Below are positions 18,090-26,481 of a stretch of 64,000 nt of DNA, in pieces. Within the stretch, counting starts at the first letter, position 1; each line of letters starts with the position of its first letter. Under the pieces are notes generated by a model. That model did not search any database, was not told the origin of the DNA, and was given only the letters and a program-made list of their open reading frames with translations. Source of the DNA: Luteitalea sp. (GTDB lineage Bacteria > Acidobacteriota > Vicinamibacteria > Vicinamibacterales > Vicinamibacteraceae); contig WHTZ01000032.1 of the NCBI GenBank assembly GCA_009377495.1, forward strand, positions 1 to 64,000. Reading direction: 5' to 3'. The translations under genes were made by a program, and so were the position numbers.

Positions 18090-19755
18090 CCGGTCCAGGA
18101 GTGGAGCGCGCCTCGCCCCTGTCACGTCGCTCCTCATCGGCGTTGTCCTAATCCAACCACACGCGAGCGAGCGGCAGATCCGCTTCGTCAACGTCGCCGC
18201 CGACTGGGGCATCGACTTCACCCATGAGAACGGTGCCTCGCCAGACAAGATCATGGTCGAGACCTTCGGTTCAGGCGTGGCGGCATTCGACTACGACAAC
18301 GACGGCTGGGTGGATCTCTTCTTCGCGAACGGCGCGAACCTCTCCAAGGGCACGCCGTCTCCCGGGAACGTGCTCTACCGCAATACGGGGAACCGTCGAT
18401 TCGTCGACGTCACGCGACAGGCTGGCGTCGCGGGCAACGGGCGCTTCGCCACCGGCGTCGCGGTTGGCGACATCGACAACGACGGCTTCCTGGACCTCTA
18501 CGTGGGCGGCTACGGCGGTGGCCTCTTGTACCGCAACAACGGTGACGGCAGCTTCACCAACGTGACCACGCGTGCCGGCGTGGCTGGCGAGGGTTGGATC
18601 AGCAGTGCCGGGTTCTTCGACTTCAATCGCGACGGGCACCTCGATCTCTACGTGGCGCGGTATCTCGACTACGACGTGCGCCGCGATCCGTACTGTGGAT
18701 ATCGGAAAGAGGGCTATCGCATGTATTGCGACCCCAGGAACTTCGATGGCGTGCCGGACCTCCTCTACCGGAACAGCGGCGACGGGACCTTTGTCGACGT
18801 ATCCGCAGCCGCGGGGATTGCCAATCCTGCCGGCAAGGGACTTGGTGTCGCCTTCGGCGATGTGAACAACGATGGCTGGCCGGACATCTACGTGGCGAAC
18901 GACTTGCTACGGAACTTCCTGTACGTGAACAACGGCGACGGCACGTTCACAGACGCGACCTATGCGGCTGGCGTGGGCTACGACGAGAATGGGAAGCCGC
19001 AGGCGGGCATGGGTGCAGAGATTGCAGATTATGATGGCGATGGGCGGCTCGACATCTTCGTCACGAACTTTTCCGAAGAGCTGAATGAGCTCTACCGGAA
19101 CGCGGGCGACCTGGTTTTCGAGGACACGACACGCGCAGCCGGCCTGGAGTCCGCGTGGCGGTATCTTGGATTCGGCACCAAGCTCTTTGATGCGAACAAC
19201 GACGGGACCCTCGATATCCACGTGACAAATGGTCACGTCATCGACAACATCGCGCGTTACAGCCCGACGCTGTCCTACAAGCAAACCGATCAGCTTTTCC
19301 TCAATCGAGGCGGCGGACGATTCCTCGACGCGTCGGCGGAGGCCGGCCCGGCGTTCCGCATCGAACACGTGGGACGAGGGTCTGCCGTGGCAGATCTCGA
19401 CAACGACGGTCATCTCGACATTGTTGTTGCCAACGCGGGTGCGGCACCGATCGTCATGCACAACGACGGACGGACAAGACAGCACTGGCTGCGAGTCGTG
19501 GCGCGAGGGAAGGTCAGCAACCGCTTCGGCGTCGGCGCGCGCGTTGCTGTCGAGTCCGGTGGCCGGGCACAGGTGCGGGAAATCGGTGCCGCAGGCAGTT
19601 ACCTCAGTGCGAGCGACCTGCGGCTGCATGTCGGGCTCGGGCGAAACGAGAGCGTGGATCGGCTCATCATCCAATGGTCCAGCGGTAGGAGACAGACACT
19701 CGAGCGCATCACCGGAAATCAGCAAATCGTGCTCGATGAGCAGGATGCTCGATGA
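18046..19755 (+). CDS. FG-GAP/ASPIC-UnbV repeat protein
   Basis: 569 residues starting with TTG at 18046, chosen because an AGGAGG site ends eight bases earlier inside the cytochrome gene. After an export signal there are many FG-GAP/VCBS repeats with calcium-binding loops (DYDNDGWVDLFFAN, DIDNDGFLDLYVG, DFNRDGHLDLYVAR, DVNNDGWPDIYVAN, DYDGDGRLDIFVT, DLDNDGHLDIVVAN) forming a beta-propeller. The C-terminus is an ASPIC/UnbV domain (NRFGVGARVAVES, REIGAAGSYLSASD, LHVGLG). Role probably cell-surface binding; function of the UnbV domain is not established. Confidence 0.9.
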   Translation: MRPRIARTALAFTGSRSRSGARLAPVTSLLIGVVLIQPHASERQIRFVNVAADWGIDFTHENGASPDKIMVETFGSGVAAFDYDNDGWVDLFFANGANLSKGTPSPGNVLYRNTGNRRFVDVTRQAGVAGNGRFATGVAVGDIDNDGFLDLYVGGYGGGLLYRNNGDGSFTNVTTRAGVAGEGWISSAGFFDFNRDGHLDLYVARYLDYDVRRDPYCGYRKEGYRMYCDPRNFDGVPDLLYRNSGDGTFVDVSAAAGIANPAGKGLGVAFGDVNNDGWPDIYVANDLLRNFLYVNNGDGTFTDATYAAGVGYDENGKPQAGMGAEIADYDGDGRLDIFVTNFSEELNELYRNAGDLVFEDTTRAAGLESAWRYLGFGTKLFDANNDGTLDIHVTNGHVIDNIARYSPTLSYKQTDQLFLNRGGGRFLDASAEAGPAFRIEHVGRGSAVADLDNDGHLDIVVANAGAAPIVMHNDGRTRQHWLRVVARGKVSNRFGVGARVAVESGGRAQVREIGAAGSYLSASDLRLHVGLGRNESVDRLIIQWSSGRRQTLERITGNQQIVLDEQDAR

Positions 19756-19796
19756 CAACCTCAGTGACGTCAGGGAGTCCGAACGCCACCGGCGGC

Positions 19797-20975
19797 TCAG
19801 CGTCTCACGCGCGCGGTGATCTGTCGCATCAGCTCGGACGGCACAGGGTGGTCGAGCGCGGCGGCGCGTTCCGCATGTTCGAGGGCGCGGCTGAAGTTGC
19901 CCTGACGATACAAGGCCTCGGCCAGGGATCGATGCCCTTCGCCGAGATCGGGCGAGATGGAAACGGCTTCATGATACGCGCGCGCCGCATCGTTCCATTG
20001 CCCAAGGACCTGCAGCGCCCGGCCACGTTCGAGCTGAATCATGGCTTCGAGGCGCTGGTAGTACTGCGTTGTTGGGAGGCGCCGCCCGTCCGGCAACGCG
20101 CGCGCGAGTGCGTCCAGGGCGCGCACGGCGTGGCCTTGCCGCGTAAGGACTCTTGCCAGGCGCATGTGCGCTTCAGGACGATCAGCGGCCACCGCTACCG
20201 CCCGCTCGTACAGCACGCGTGCGCGGTCCAGTCGCCGTGCGTCTTCGTGGACCGATCCGAGCGTGAGGTACAACTCGGCGATGGGCAGGCCCGATGCGGC
20301 GGCGGCTTCGAGCTGTGGGAGGGCGGCCACCTCGTCCTCGAGATCGAGGTACGCGAGCCCAAGGTAGTACTTTGCGGGAGCAAACGTCGCGTCAAGCGCC
20401 AGTGCCCGCTTTTGACGCTCCACAGAGCGGCGGGGGTGACCGAGCTGGCGCTCCGCTTCGCCCAGCAACGACTGTACATGAGGGAGGTCCGGGTGCAGAT
20501 CGACGGCGGCGTTGAGTTGCTCGTGTGCCTTGTCGGCGGCGCCGACGTCGAGATAGAGCCGCGCCAGATGAAATCGCGCCCACACGAGCGTGGGGTCGAG
20601 CGCGACGGCTTGCCGCAGCTCGGCGCGAGCCTCGCTGAGCGTCTCGTACGTCCCTTGCTGCAGATAAGCTTGCGCGAGCAATTGGTGGGCCAGACCGCAC
20701 CTCGGGTCGACCGCCAACGCTCGCTTGATCGTGGCAACGGCTCGTTCCGGATCTCCGCGCTGCATCTGGTCCGTGCCTTCAGCCATCGCCCGTTCGACCG
20801 CGTTCTGCCTGCACGCTGCTGTGTCTGCCGTGCGCTGGCCGCTCGGCCGCTCCGGCGTGATCGGATCACCCGAGTAAGCTGGGCTCCCGATCGCGATGAG
20901 GCTGAACAGAAGCCACGATCCGGTGCCGTTCAATTGAATAGCGATCACGCGAGCCACCACATGTTTTGTAGCCAC
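19797..20975 (-). CDS. Tetratricopeptide-repeat protein, exported
   Basis: About 392 residues, convergent with the FG-GAP gene and 41 bases from it. At least eight TPR units of 34 residues are visible (RGDPERAVATIKRALAVDP, ARFHLARLYLDVGAADKA, AKYYLGLAYLDLEDEVAA, ARVLYERAVAVAADRPEA). A hydrophobic N-terminal stretch (WLLFSLIAIGSPAYS) suggests a signal peptide. The start is likely GTG at 20975. TPR proteins of this kind often accompany ASPIC/UnbV proteins; partner not known. Confidence 0.75.
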   Translation of the reverse strand: MATKHVVARVIAIQLNGTGSWLLFSLIAIGSPAYSGDPITPERPSGQRTADTAACRQNAVERAMAEGTDQMQRGDPERAVATIKRALAVDPRCGLAHQLLAQAYLQQGTYETLSEARAELRQAVALDPTLVWARFHLARLYLDVGAADKAHEQLNAAVDLHPDLPHVQSLLGEAERQLGHPRRSVERQKRALALDATFAPAKYYLGLAYLDLEDEVAALPQLEAAAASGLPIAELYLTLGSVHEDARRLDRARVLYERAVAVAADRPEAHMRLARVLTRQGHAVRALDALARALPDGRRLPTTQYYQRLEAMIQLERGRALQVLGQWNDAARAYHEAVSISPDLGEGHRSLAEALYRQGNFSRALEHAERAAALDHPVPSELMRQITARVRR

Positions 20976-21130
20976 AGTTGGACCATTTCACGCGATGCGG
21001 CGGGCGACGTCCTGACGTCCATTCTAGCGCGGCGATCGAATCGAAGTAACGGCTACGAGGCAGCAAGAGTCGACGATGTCTTCTACGACCGACCGCAGCG
21101 ATGCTGGCGGTGGCGACCGAAGGAGTGAGT

Positions 21131-21958
21131 GTGTATACGAGAACAATTGCGGTTTTCGTGGCTTGCGTCATCACGTCGCTGATTTCGACGTACGCGCAAC
21201 AGGTGCCTGCCGAGGACCGACATGGCAACACGCTGCGCATCCTTTCGTACAACATCAAGCGGGGATATGGGATGGACTCAAAGACCGATATCGGTCGCGC
21301 CGCGGCCGTGATCAATCGATTGAAACCCGACCTTGTGGCACTGCAAGAAGTCGACGTGGGCGTTCGCCGGTCCGGTTGGGTCGATCAAACCGTGGAGCTT
21401 GGTCGCTTGACACAGACGACCCCCTTCTTCGCGGAGTTCATGGACCACGATGGTGGCAAGTACGGTCAAGGGCTGCTATCGCGTCTGCCCGTCCTCCAAG
21501 TCAGGCGAATCCCGCTCCCAGACGGCCAGGAAGAGCCCAGAGCATCGGCGGTCATGCGCGTGCGGGCGTTTGGCGAAGAGTTGACCATCGCGTGTGTCCA
21601 CTTCTATCGCACGGAGGAGGATCGCCTCGCGCAGGCGCGGGCGCTGGTCGCGGCGATGGCCGACGTCGAAGGACCGGTCGTGCTTGCGGGAGACTTCAAC
21701 TCACGCCGCGGGGACCCGGTGATGACGCTGATCGAACAGTCGTTCGAGAGTCCCGTCAAGCAAGGACCGCCGAACACTTTTCGGTCCGATAACCCGCGCA
21801 CTGAAATAGATTTCATCGCGTTCCGACCCAAGGACGCATTCACGGTCAAGGAATACCGCGTCGTCTCTGCGCCGGTCGTATCCGATCATCTGCCCGTGCT
21901 CATGGTATTGGAACGGGTGAGCGCGCGCCTTGACAAGACTCCAAAGGAAATCAGATGA
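21131..21958 (+). CDS. Exported endonuclease/exonuclease/phosphatase-family protein
   Basis: 275 residues from GTG at 21131, which follows AAGGAG. A signal peptide (IAVFVACVITSLISTYAQQ) leads a DNase-I-like domain with LRILSYNIKRG, PDLVALQEVD, IACVHFYRT, VVLAGDFNSRRG, TEIDFIAF and SDHLPVLMVL, that is, all the expected metal-binding and catalytic motifs. It is the third such protein in the first 22 kb and differs clearly from the other two in sequence, so they are not recent duplicates. Substrate unknown. Confidence 0.8.
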   Translation: MYTRTIAVFVACVITSLISTYAQQVPAEDRHGNTLRILSYNIKRGYGMDSKTDIGRAAAVINRLKPDLVALQEVDVGVRRSGWVDQTVELGRLTQTTPFFAEFMDHDGGKYGQGLLSRLPVLQVRRIPLPDGQEEPRASAVMRVRAFGEELTIACVHFYRTEEDRLAQARALVAAMADVEGPVVLAGDFNSRRGDPVMTLIEQSFESPVKQGPPNTFRSDNPRTEIDFIAFRPKDAFTVKEYRVVSAPVVSDHLPVLMVLERVSARLDKTPKEIR

Positions 21959-22052
21959 AGGGAAGAGTCGCCACCACGCTGGAGGCAATCTCTGAAGCGA
22001 GCGCGCTGCAGCCGTTCGTCAGTCGAAACCAAGCAGCCTCCCGGGAGCAACC

Positions 22053-22258
22053 ATGAGTGACCAAGACGATTGGATCGATGGCAGATTGTCTCGACGCAAC
22101 TTTCTCCGAACGGCGACCACGGCTGCGGTAGGGACGACCGTGGCCTCGCGGTTCGAGGCGATTCCCGGTCTTCACGCCGCCGGGTCCGACGAGATTCGCG
22201 TCGGGGTCATCGGCTGCGGCGGCCGCGGCAGCGGCGCCATCCTCAACGTTCTCCAGAG
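22053..22258 (+). pseudogene. Gfo/Idh/MocA oxidoreductase, truncated after the Tat signal and P-loop
   Basis: Starts MSDQDDWIDGRLSRRNFLR, a twin-arginine signal peptide, and reaches IRVGVIGCGGRGSGAILNV, the start of the NAD(P)-binding Rossmann fold of Gfo/Idh/MocA oxidoreductases. The rest, about 300 residues, is missing: at about 22258 the sequence turns into a truncated merR on the opposite strand. The cut marks the left edge of the metal island. Confidence 0.75.
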
Positions 22259-22390
22259 GCGATAGCCGGCCGCTGTGCGCGTTGAGGCCTTGAGTAAGCC
22301 GACGTGTTCGTAATAGCGGATCGTCCTCGGATTGAGTTGAAACTCGGCGGCCAGGTCGCTGACCTGCCATCGGCTCTTGCGGGTTGACAT
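22259..22390 (-). pseudogene. MerR-family regulator, N-terminal fragment
   Basis: Reads MSTRKSRWQVSDLAAEFQLN then PRTIRYYEHVGLLKASTR: the first part of the winged helix of a MerR-family regulator, including the RTIRYYE signature. The frame meets the Gfo/Idh/MocA fragment near residue 46, so the coiled-coil and metal-binding end are gone. It is divergent from, and 40 bases away from, a MerR-type promoter at 22427, so an intact ancestor probably controlled the operon to its right. Inactive now. Confidence 0.75.
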
Positions 22391-22426
22391 GGCGAGGACC
22401 TCGCTGGAGGGTCACGGCGGAACCGC

Positions 22427-22458
22427 TTGACCTTCCACCCAAGTGGCAGGAATAGCAT
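22427..22458 (+). promoter_or_regulatory. MerR-type promoter of the HMA-CcdA operon
   Basis: TTGACC (22427-22432), then a spacer of 19-20 bases with a dyad CCTTCCAC...GTGGCAGG, then a TAGCAT -10 (22453-22458). The long spacer with a central dyad is the hallmark of promoters activated by MerR-family regulators; the arms resemble copper/lead (CueR/PbrR-like) operators. Confidence 0.7.
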
Positions 22459-22591
22459 GAATGACGGGCGCTGGCAAAGCCCCGATCGGGATCAACCGCC
22501 CTCTGAAAAGCCGAGGGACGGCAAAAGGCCTTGGTCCGGCTGCACCGGGCGCTCCTGCTCGGCGAGGGCAGGCGTGCTGCGAGGAGACCAC

Positions 22592-23692
22592 GTGGAGCGG
22601 GTGGACTTGTCGGTTCCGGAGCTGCGGTGCGAGGGGTGCGTCCGGACGATTCAGGCGGCCCTTCGTGAGCTCTCTGGGGTCGGTCGGGTGACGACGGACG
22701 TTCAAGCACGGCGGGTGACAGTGGAGCTCGACCCAACACAGACAGATTCGACGACTGTTAGGGATCACGTGGAGCACGCAGGCTTCCCGGCCACGATTGT
22801 GTCCGAGCGAGAAGGGCGGTTGGAACCCCCGCCACCTCCTGCTCCTGGCCGTCGGTACGCACTCCTCGTCCTCGTCGTCGCCGCCCTGGCCGTTGCGGGG
22901 TACATCGGCTACGAGCTGTATCCGCGCTTCGACCTGCCTGCGCCCGAAGGCGCCGGGCTCCTGCTGTTGGCCGCGGGCGCCGGGATCGCGTCCTTCTTCT
23001 CCCCGTGCGCCTTTCCACTGCTGGTGACCCTGCTCGCCCGTGAAACCGGCGTTGCTAGTGCGTCAGCCCGGGCGCCGTCCGGCGTGGGCACCAGCCTGGC
23101 GTTCGCCACGGCGCTCTCGGTGGGGGCCGCGCTGTTCCTGCTGCTGGTCGGGATGGGCATTGCGGCGGGCGGCGGTGCGCTGTTTGCCGGCGTGACGTTC
23201 ACGAGCCCGGCCGGTCGCGCGCTTCGCATCGGGACGGGGACCGCACTAATCGCGCTAGGCTTGGTGCAGCTCGGCGCCCTGCCGAATCCGCTGCATGCAG
23301 TTGCGGCCCTCGCCCGGCCGCTGCAGCGCGCCCAGGCGCGATCCCGTCGTCGCAGTCGGGTGCTCGGGTTCGGGGTCTTCGGCTTCGGGTATCTGCTCGC
23401 GGGCTTCGGTTGAACCGGCCCGATCCTGGCCGGTCTGGCCGTGCACGCGCTCGTGCTTGGTGGCGTCGAGGCGGCGACGGTGGCGTTTGGCACGGCGGCA
23501 GTGACGATCGTCCTCTTGATGTTCGCGCTGTCGCTGGCCATCGCGACCGCGCAAACCGGCTTGGTGGCGACCCTTCGCGCTCGCGCGCCGCAGGTGAAGC
23601 GATGGGGCGGTTGGATTCTGCTGGGTGTGGGCGTCTGGGTCATCGTGCTCGGCGCGTGGGCCATGGTGTTCGCTCGACTCTTCCCCGTCTGA
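22592..23692 (+). CDS. HMA domain fused to CcdA-like membrane protein, selenoprotein
   Basis: 366 residues with selenocysteine at 274. The start GTG at 22592 follows GAGGAG. Residues 1-70 are a heavy-metal-associated domain with ELRCEGC (C13, C16). Residues 88 onward form a six-helix CcdA/DsbD-type domain. CcdA proteins pass electrons across the membrane by a cysteine in TM1 and one in TM4. The TM1 cysteine is present (SFFSPCAFP, C139). At TM4 the frame reads YLLAGFG-UGA-TGPILAGL, where the family has GCTGP, and the same frame continues through two more helices to the stop at 23692. A SECIS-like hairpin follows the UGA. Inferred role: moving reducing power outward to an exported metal or thiol/selenol partner. 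The alternative, a nonsense mutation, is unlikely given exact position and intact downstream frame. Confidence 0.85.
23428..23440 (+). promoter_or_regulatory. SECIS-like hairpin of the HMA-CcdA gene
   Basis: GGCC, loop GGTCT, GGCC, with a possible extra T-G pair. The loop G-G-U begins 19 nt after the UGA at 23411-23413, and as I recall it the loop GGUCU and this distance are the same as in the E. coli fdhF SECIS. The stem is short (4-5 bp), but a competing 7-bp hairpin directly after the UGA (23414-23434) is too close to serve. Confidence 0.65.
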
Positions 23693-23704
23693 CGGCGTCA
23701 ACGA

Positions 23705-23863
23705 ATGGCGATCCAAAAGAAACCGAAGATTCCCGTCGGCGCCACGGTCCGAACACATCAGAGCACGCCGGTGAAGAGTGTCGGTGCAGCTCTATCGGCG
23801 CAGCTCCATCTCCGCGGAGGCTGCGCTGCCATCGAACGGAGTCCCGACTATCCAGAGAGGTGA
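23705..23863 (+). CDS. Possible small protein of 52 residues
   Basis: An open frame from ATG at 23705 (MAIQKKPKIPVGATVRTHQS) to a TGA lying within the ribosome site of the next gene. It fills the gap between the HMA-CcdA gene and the DoxX gene. No ribosome site of its own and no recognised family; the basic, lysine-rich start differs from neighbouring proteins. It could be translationally coupled or chance. Confidence 0.3.
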   Translation: MAIQKKPKIPVGATVRTHQSTPVKSVGAALSAQLHLRGGCAAIERSPDYPER

Positions 23864-23871
23864 GCGTGAAT

Positions 23872-24702
23872 ATGATGTCGGATACAACGGCTCGGACGGC
23901 GTGGCTGCTGCGCGTGTCCCTGGGCGTTGTCTATCTCTGGTTCGGAGGGCTCAAGCTCGTCAGGATGAGTCCGGTGACCGATCTCGTCCGCGACGCCTAT
24001 CCACTGTTTGCGACGCTTCCAGTCTATCTGGGCTTGGGACTGTTCGAGGTGGTGCTCGGTGTCGTGCTGCTCACAGGAGCCTGGACACGGCACGCGGCGG
24101 CGGCAGCGGTGCTCCATCTCCTCGCCACCTTCGGTCTGCTGGTCGCGTCGCCTCGGACGATCTTCCAGCCCTGGTTCCCGTTCTTGACCATGGAGGGAGA
24201 GTTCGTGATGAAGAACCTCGTCCTCCTCGCCACCGCCGCGGCCCTCTGGTCGCTCACTGCGGTGCGTTCGCCCCAGCCAGCGCTCCGCCCGCGCCTTCGC
24301 GCCTCGGCGCTGGTGGCGCTCGTCGTAGCGACAGGCGGCATCACGTTGGCCGGGCCGCACCTTCACGAGGCGCTGAAGACCGCGGCGGCACGCGCGCCGG
24401 CGGCCGTTGGTGACACGAGAATGACCGCCGCGGCGCTTCACGCACTGACCGACGCCGGCGCGCCGATGCTCATGGTCGAAGGCCGCATGATCGACCGATG
24501 CCCGCTCCTCGGTTGCTGGCTGACGCTTCGTGACGGCACCGGGACGCTCTTTGTCGACCTCGCCCCGTCGGGCCTCAGCGCAGCGAGGATTCCGGTCGGT
24601 ACTGCCGTCCGCGTGTCGGGTCGCCTCGGCCGGACGCGCGAGGGGACCGTCGGGTTCGTCGCCTCGCTCCTCGAACGGGTTGCGGAGGGAAACAGCCTGT
24701 GA
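23872..24702 (+). CDS. DoxX-like membrane protein with C-terminal OB-like domain
   Basis: 276 residues; AGAGAGGTGA precedes the start (ATG at 23872 or 23875). Residues 10-150 are a four-helix DoxX-like membrane domain (LLRVSLGVVYLWFGGLKL, LGLGLFEVVLGVVLL, NLVLLATAAALWSL). A fifth helix leads to a C-terminal domain of 90 residues with MVEGRMIDRCPLLGCWLTL and GTAVRVSGRLGR, an OB-like fold with a CxxxxC pair like that of DUF4920. The stop overlaps the next start, so it is cotranscribed with the permease. DoxX proteins are linked to thiol and quinone redox, fitting the CcdA neighbour. Confidence 0.7.
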   Translation: MMSDTTARTAWLLRVSLGVVYLWFGGLKLVRMSPVTDLVRDAYPLFATLPVYLGLGLFEVVLGVVLLTGAWTRHAAAAAVLHLLATFGLLVASPRTIFQPWFPFLTMEGEFVMKNLVLLATAAALWSLTAVRSPQPALRPRLRASALVALVVATGGITLAGPHLHEALKTAAARAPAAVGDTRMTAAALHALTDAGAPMLMVEGRMIDRCPLLGCWLTLRDGTGTLFVDLAPSGLSAARIPVGTAVRVSGRLGRTREGTVGFVASLLERVAEGNSL

Positions 24703-25742
24703 CGGCCGTCCGGCACGACGGCCGGGCCTTCACAGGTGCTGTCGGCATCGTCATGCTCGGGGCGGCGCTCATCGGCCTCGCCCTGCTGAAGTGGCCGGCA
24801 AGCGTCGCGGTGCTGCGTGACGTCGTGTCGTCAGGGACGTTCCGGCCGGCCGACCCCCTTATCCCCGTAGAGGATCTCGGCCGCGCGATTCGCCCCGCCG
24901 TCCTCACCGTGAACTACCTCGTGGATGTCTGGTGGGCACTGCTGTTTGGTCTCCTCATCGCGGCGAGCGTGCAGGCCTTCGTGCCCCGGGCGTGGCTGAC
25001 GCGCGTCTTTGCCGGTCGATCGATGCGCACGCAGCTTCGGGCCTGCGCGGCCGGGACGCCCTTGATGCTGTGTTCCTGCTGTGTGGCGCCCGTGGCCGTC
25101 GACGTCTTCCACCACACGGCCAGGCGGATTGGACCTGCGCTGGGGCTGCTGCTTGCCGCGCCATCGATGAATCCCGCCGCCTTGGCGCTCACCTTTCTGC
25201 TCTTTCCCCGGGAGATTGCGGTCGCACGGCTCCTGATGGCGCTCGGCGCGGTGTTCGCGCTCGCAGCGATCCTCGACCGGTTCCTCCAGTCAGACGCGGC
25301 AGCGTCCGTCGAGGCAGCAGTTGCACCAGCCGCGGAACCAGCGGGAGCTGCCGGCGCGTTCCTGGCCGCCTTTGCGAAGACATCCCTCCGCACGCTGCCG
25401 CTCGTCGTGCTCGGGGTCCTGGTCTCGATGACGCTGCTCGACGCGTTCCCCCTGTCTGACGCGACGTCAGGCAGCTCGCAGACACTCGTGATCGTGCTCG
25501 GCACATTGATCGCATTGCCGATGGCGCTCCCAACCTTCTTCGAGATCCCCCTCGGCCTGATGCTGATGGACGGCGGCGTCCCATACGGCCTTGTGGCGGC
25601 GGTGCTGTTTGCCGGCCCCGCCGTGAACCTCCCCTCGCTGCTGACCCTGGGCAGCGCTGCCGGCGCAAAGCTGGGCGTGGCGCTCGCCGCTGGCGTGTTT
25701 GCCCTCGCCGTGCTCGGCGGTTTCATCGTCGGCGCCTCTTGA
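24699..25742 (+). CDS. ArsP/DUF318-type permease
   Basis: 347 residues from GTG at 24699, overlapping the DoxX stop. Eight or more membrane helices in two similar halves; the first half holds GTPLMLCSCCVAPVAVD and LLAAPSMNPAALALTFLL, the second GTLIALPMALPTFFEIP and LFAGPAVNLPSLLTLG. The paired PSMNPAAL/PAVNLPSL motifs and the CSCC cysteines are typical of the UPF0718 permeases that include ArsP, an exporter of trivalent methylated arsenicals. Here with mercury-type genes the cargo may be an organometal; that is inference. Confidence 0.75.
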   Translation: MTAVRHDGRAFTGAVGIVMLGAALIGLALLKWPASVAVLRDVVSSGTFRPADPLIPVEDLGRAIRPAVLTVNYLVDVWWALLFGLLIAASVQAFVPRAWLTRVFAGRSMRTQLRACAAGTPLMLCSCCVAPVAVDVFHHTARRIGPALGLLLAAPSMNPAALALTFLLFPREIAVARLLMALGAVFALAAILDRFLQSDAAASVEAAVAPAAEPAGAAGAFLAAFAKTSLRTLPLVVLGVLVSMTLLDAFPLSDATSGSSQTLVIVLGTLIALPMALPTFFEIPLGLMLMDGGVPYGLVAAVLFAGPAVNLPSLLTLGSAAGAKLGVALAAGVFALAVLGGFIVGAS

Positions 25743-25770
25743 CCTTCCAGTCAGGTGGCAGGCGTAGCCT
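25739..25770 (+). promoter_or_regulatory. MerR-type promoter of the sigma factor operon
   Basis: TTGACC overlaps the permease stop codon. A dyad CCTTCCA...GGTGGCAGG fills a spacer of 19-20 bases before TAGCCT (25765-25770). It matches the promoter at 22427 closely, so both halves of the system probably answer to the same MerR-family regulator. Confidence 0.7.
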
Positions 25771-25863
25771 GTCGCCAGGGCTCTCGCGCAAGGACGACGA
25801 GTCCCACGGAAGAGGGCCACAAGAATTTTCGAAGCTCCGACGGCCGCCGGCTGTCTTAACCCC

Positions 25864-26475
25864 ATGAGACGCGACGAACGGGACGCCGAGCCTTCCACCG
25901 AGGTGCCCATTGAGCGACGACAGGCCGTGGACCGCTCGACTGCAGATGCCCACGGGGAATTCGAGGCGATCGTCCGGACGTACGAGCGCCGCGTCTACAA
26001 CCTGGCGTGTCAGGTGCTGGGCGACCGGGAGGAGGCGCGTGATGCCGTGCAGGAGATCTTCCTTCGGGTGCATCAGCACCTGGAGAGTTTCCGGTTCGAG
26101 GCGAAGTTCAGCACCTGGTTGTATCGACTGGCGATGAACCACCTGCTGAACTACCGGCGGCGCTGGTGGCGGATGCGGTTCGAGCGGCTGAAGGAGCAGA
26201 CCGTGGGCCGACGCGAGCCAGTGTTCACCGGTCCGGAGCCGGAGCAACACCTGCTCGACCAGGAAGAAGCGGAGGCGGTCAGGCGCGCCATCGCCAAGCT
26301 GCCGGTCAAGCTGCGCGCCACCCTGGTCCTCAAGGATCTGCAAGGGCTGTCGTACGCGGACATCAGCGACGTGCTCGGCGTCACGGAAGGGACCGTGGCA
26401 TCGCGGCTCAATGCGGCGCGGAGCCAGTTGGCGCGCCGGCTGCGCCACCTGAGACCGTCCCACGAGATGAAGTGA
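25864..26475 (+). CDS. ECF-type RNA polymerase sigma factor
   Basis: 203 residues. Region 2 is clear: FEAIVRTYERRVYNLACQVL, EARDAVQEIFLRVHQHL, FRFEAKFSTWLYRLAMNHLL. Region 4 follows with LRATLVLKDLQGLSYADISD and GVTEGTVASRLNAARSQLARRL. It would direct RNA polymerase to its own promoters under envelope or metal stress. The gene is six bases from the anti-sigma gene and lies inside the metal operon, so it probably controls metal-response genes. A basic, charged N-terminal extension of about 30 residues precedes region 2. Confidence 0.9.
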   Translation: MRRDERDAEPSTEVPIERRQAVDRSTADAHGEFEAIVRTYERRVYNLACQVLGDREEARDAVQEIFLRVHQHLESFRFEAKFSTWLYRLAMNHLLNYRRRWWRMRFERLKEQTVGRREPVFTGPEPEQHLLDQEEAEAVRRAIAKLPVKLRATLVLKDLQGLSYADISDVLGVTEGTVASRLNAARSQLARRLRHLRPSHEMK

Positions 26476-26481
26476 CGAACC

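Noticed and set aside
23414..23434. Seven-base-pair hairpin ACCGGCC/GGCCGGT directly after the UGA as the SECIS
   Set aside because: Its loop starts only 8 nt after the UGA, too close for SelB; the GGUCU hairpin at 19 nt fits better.
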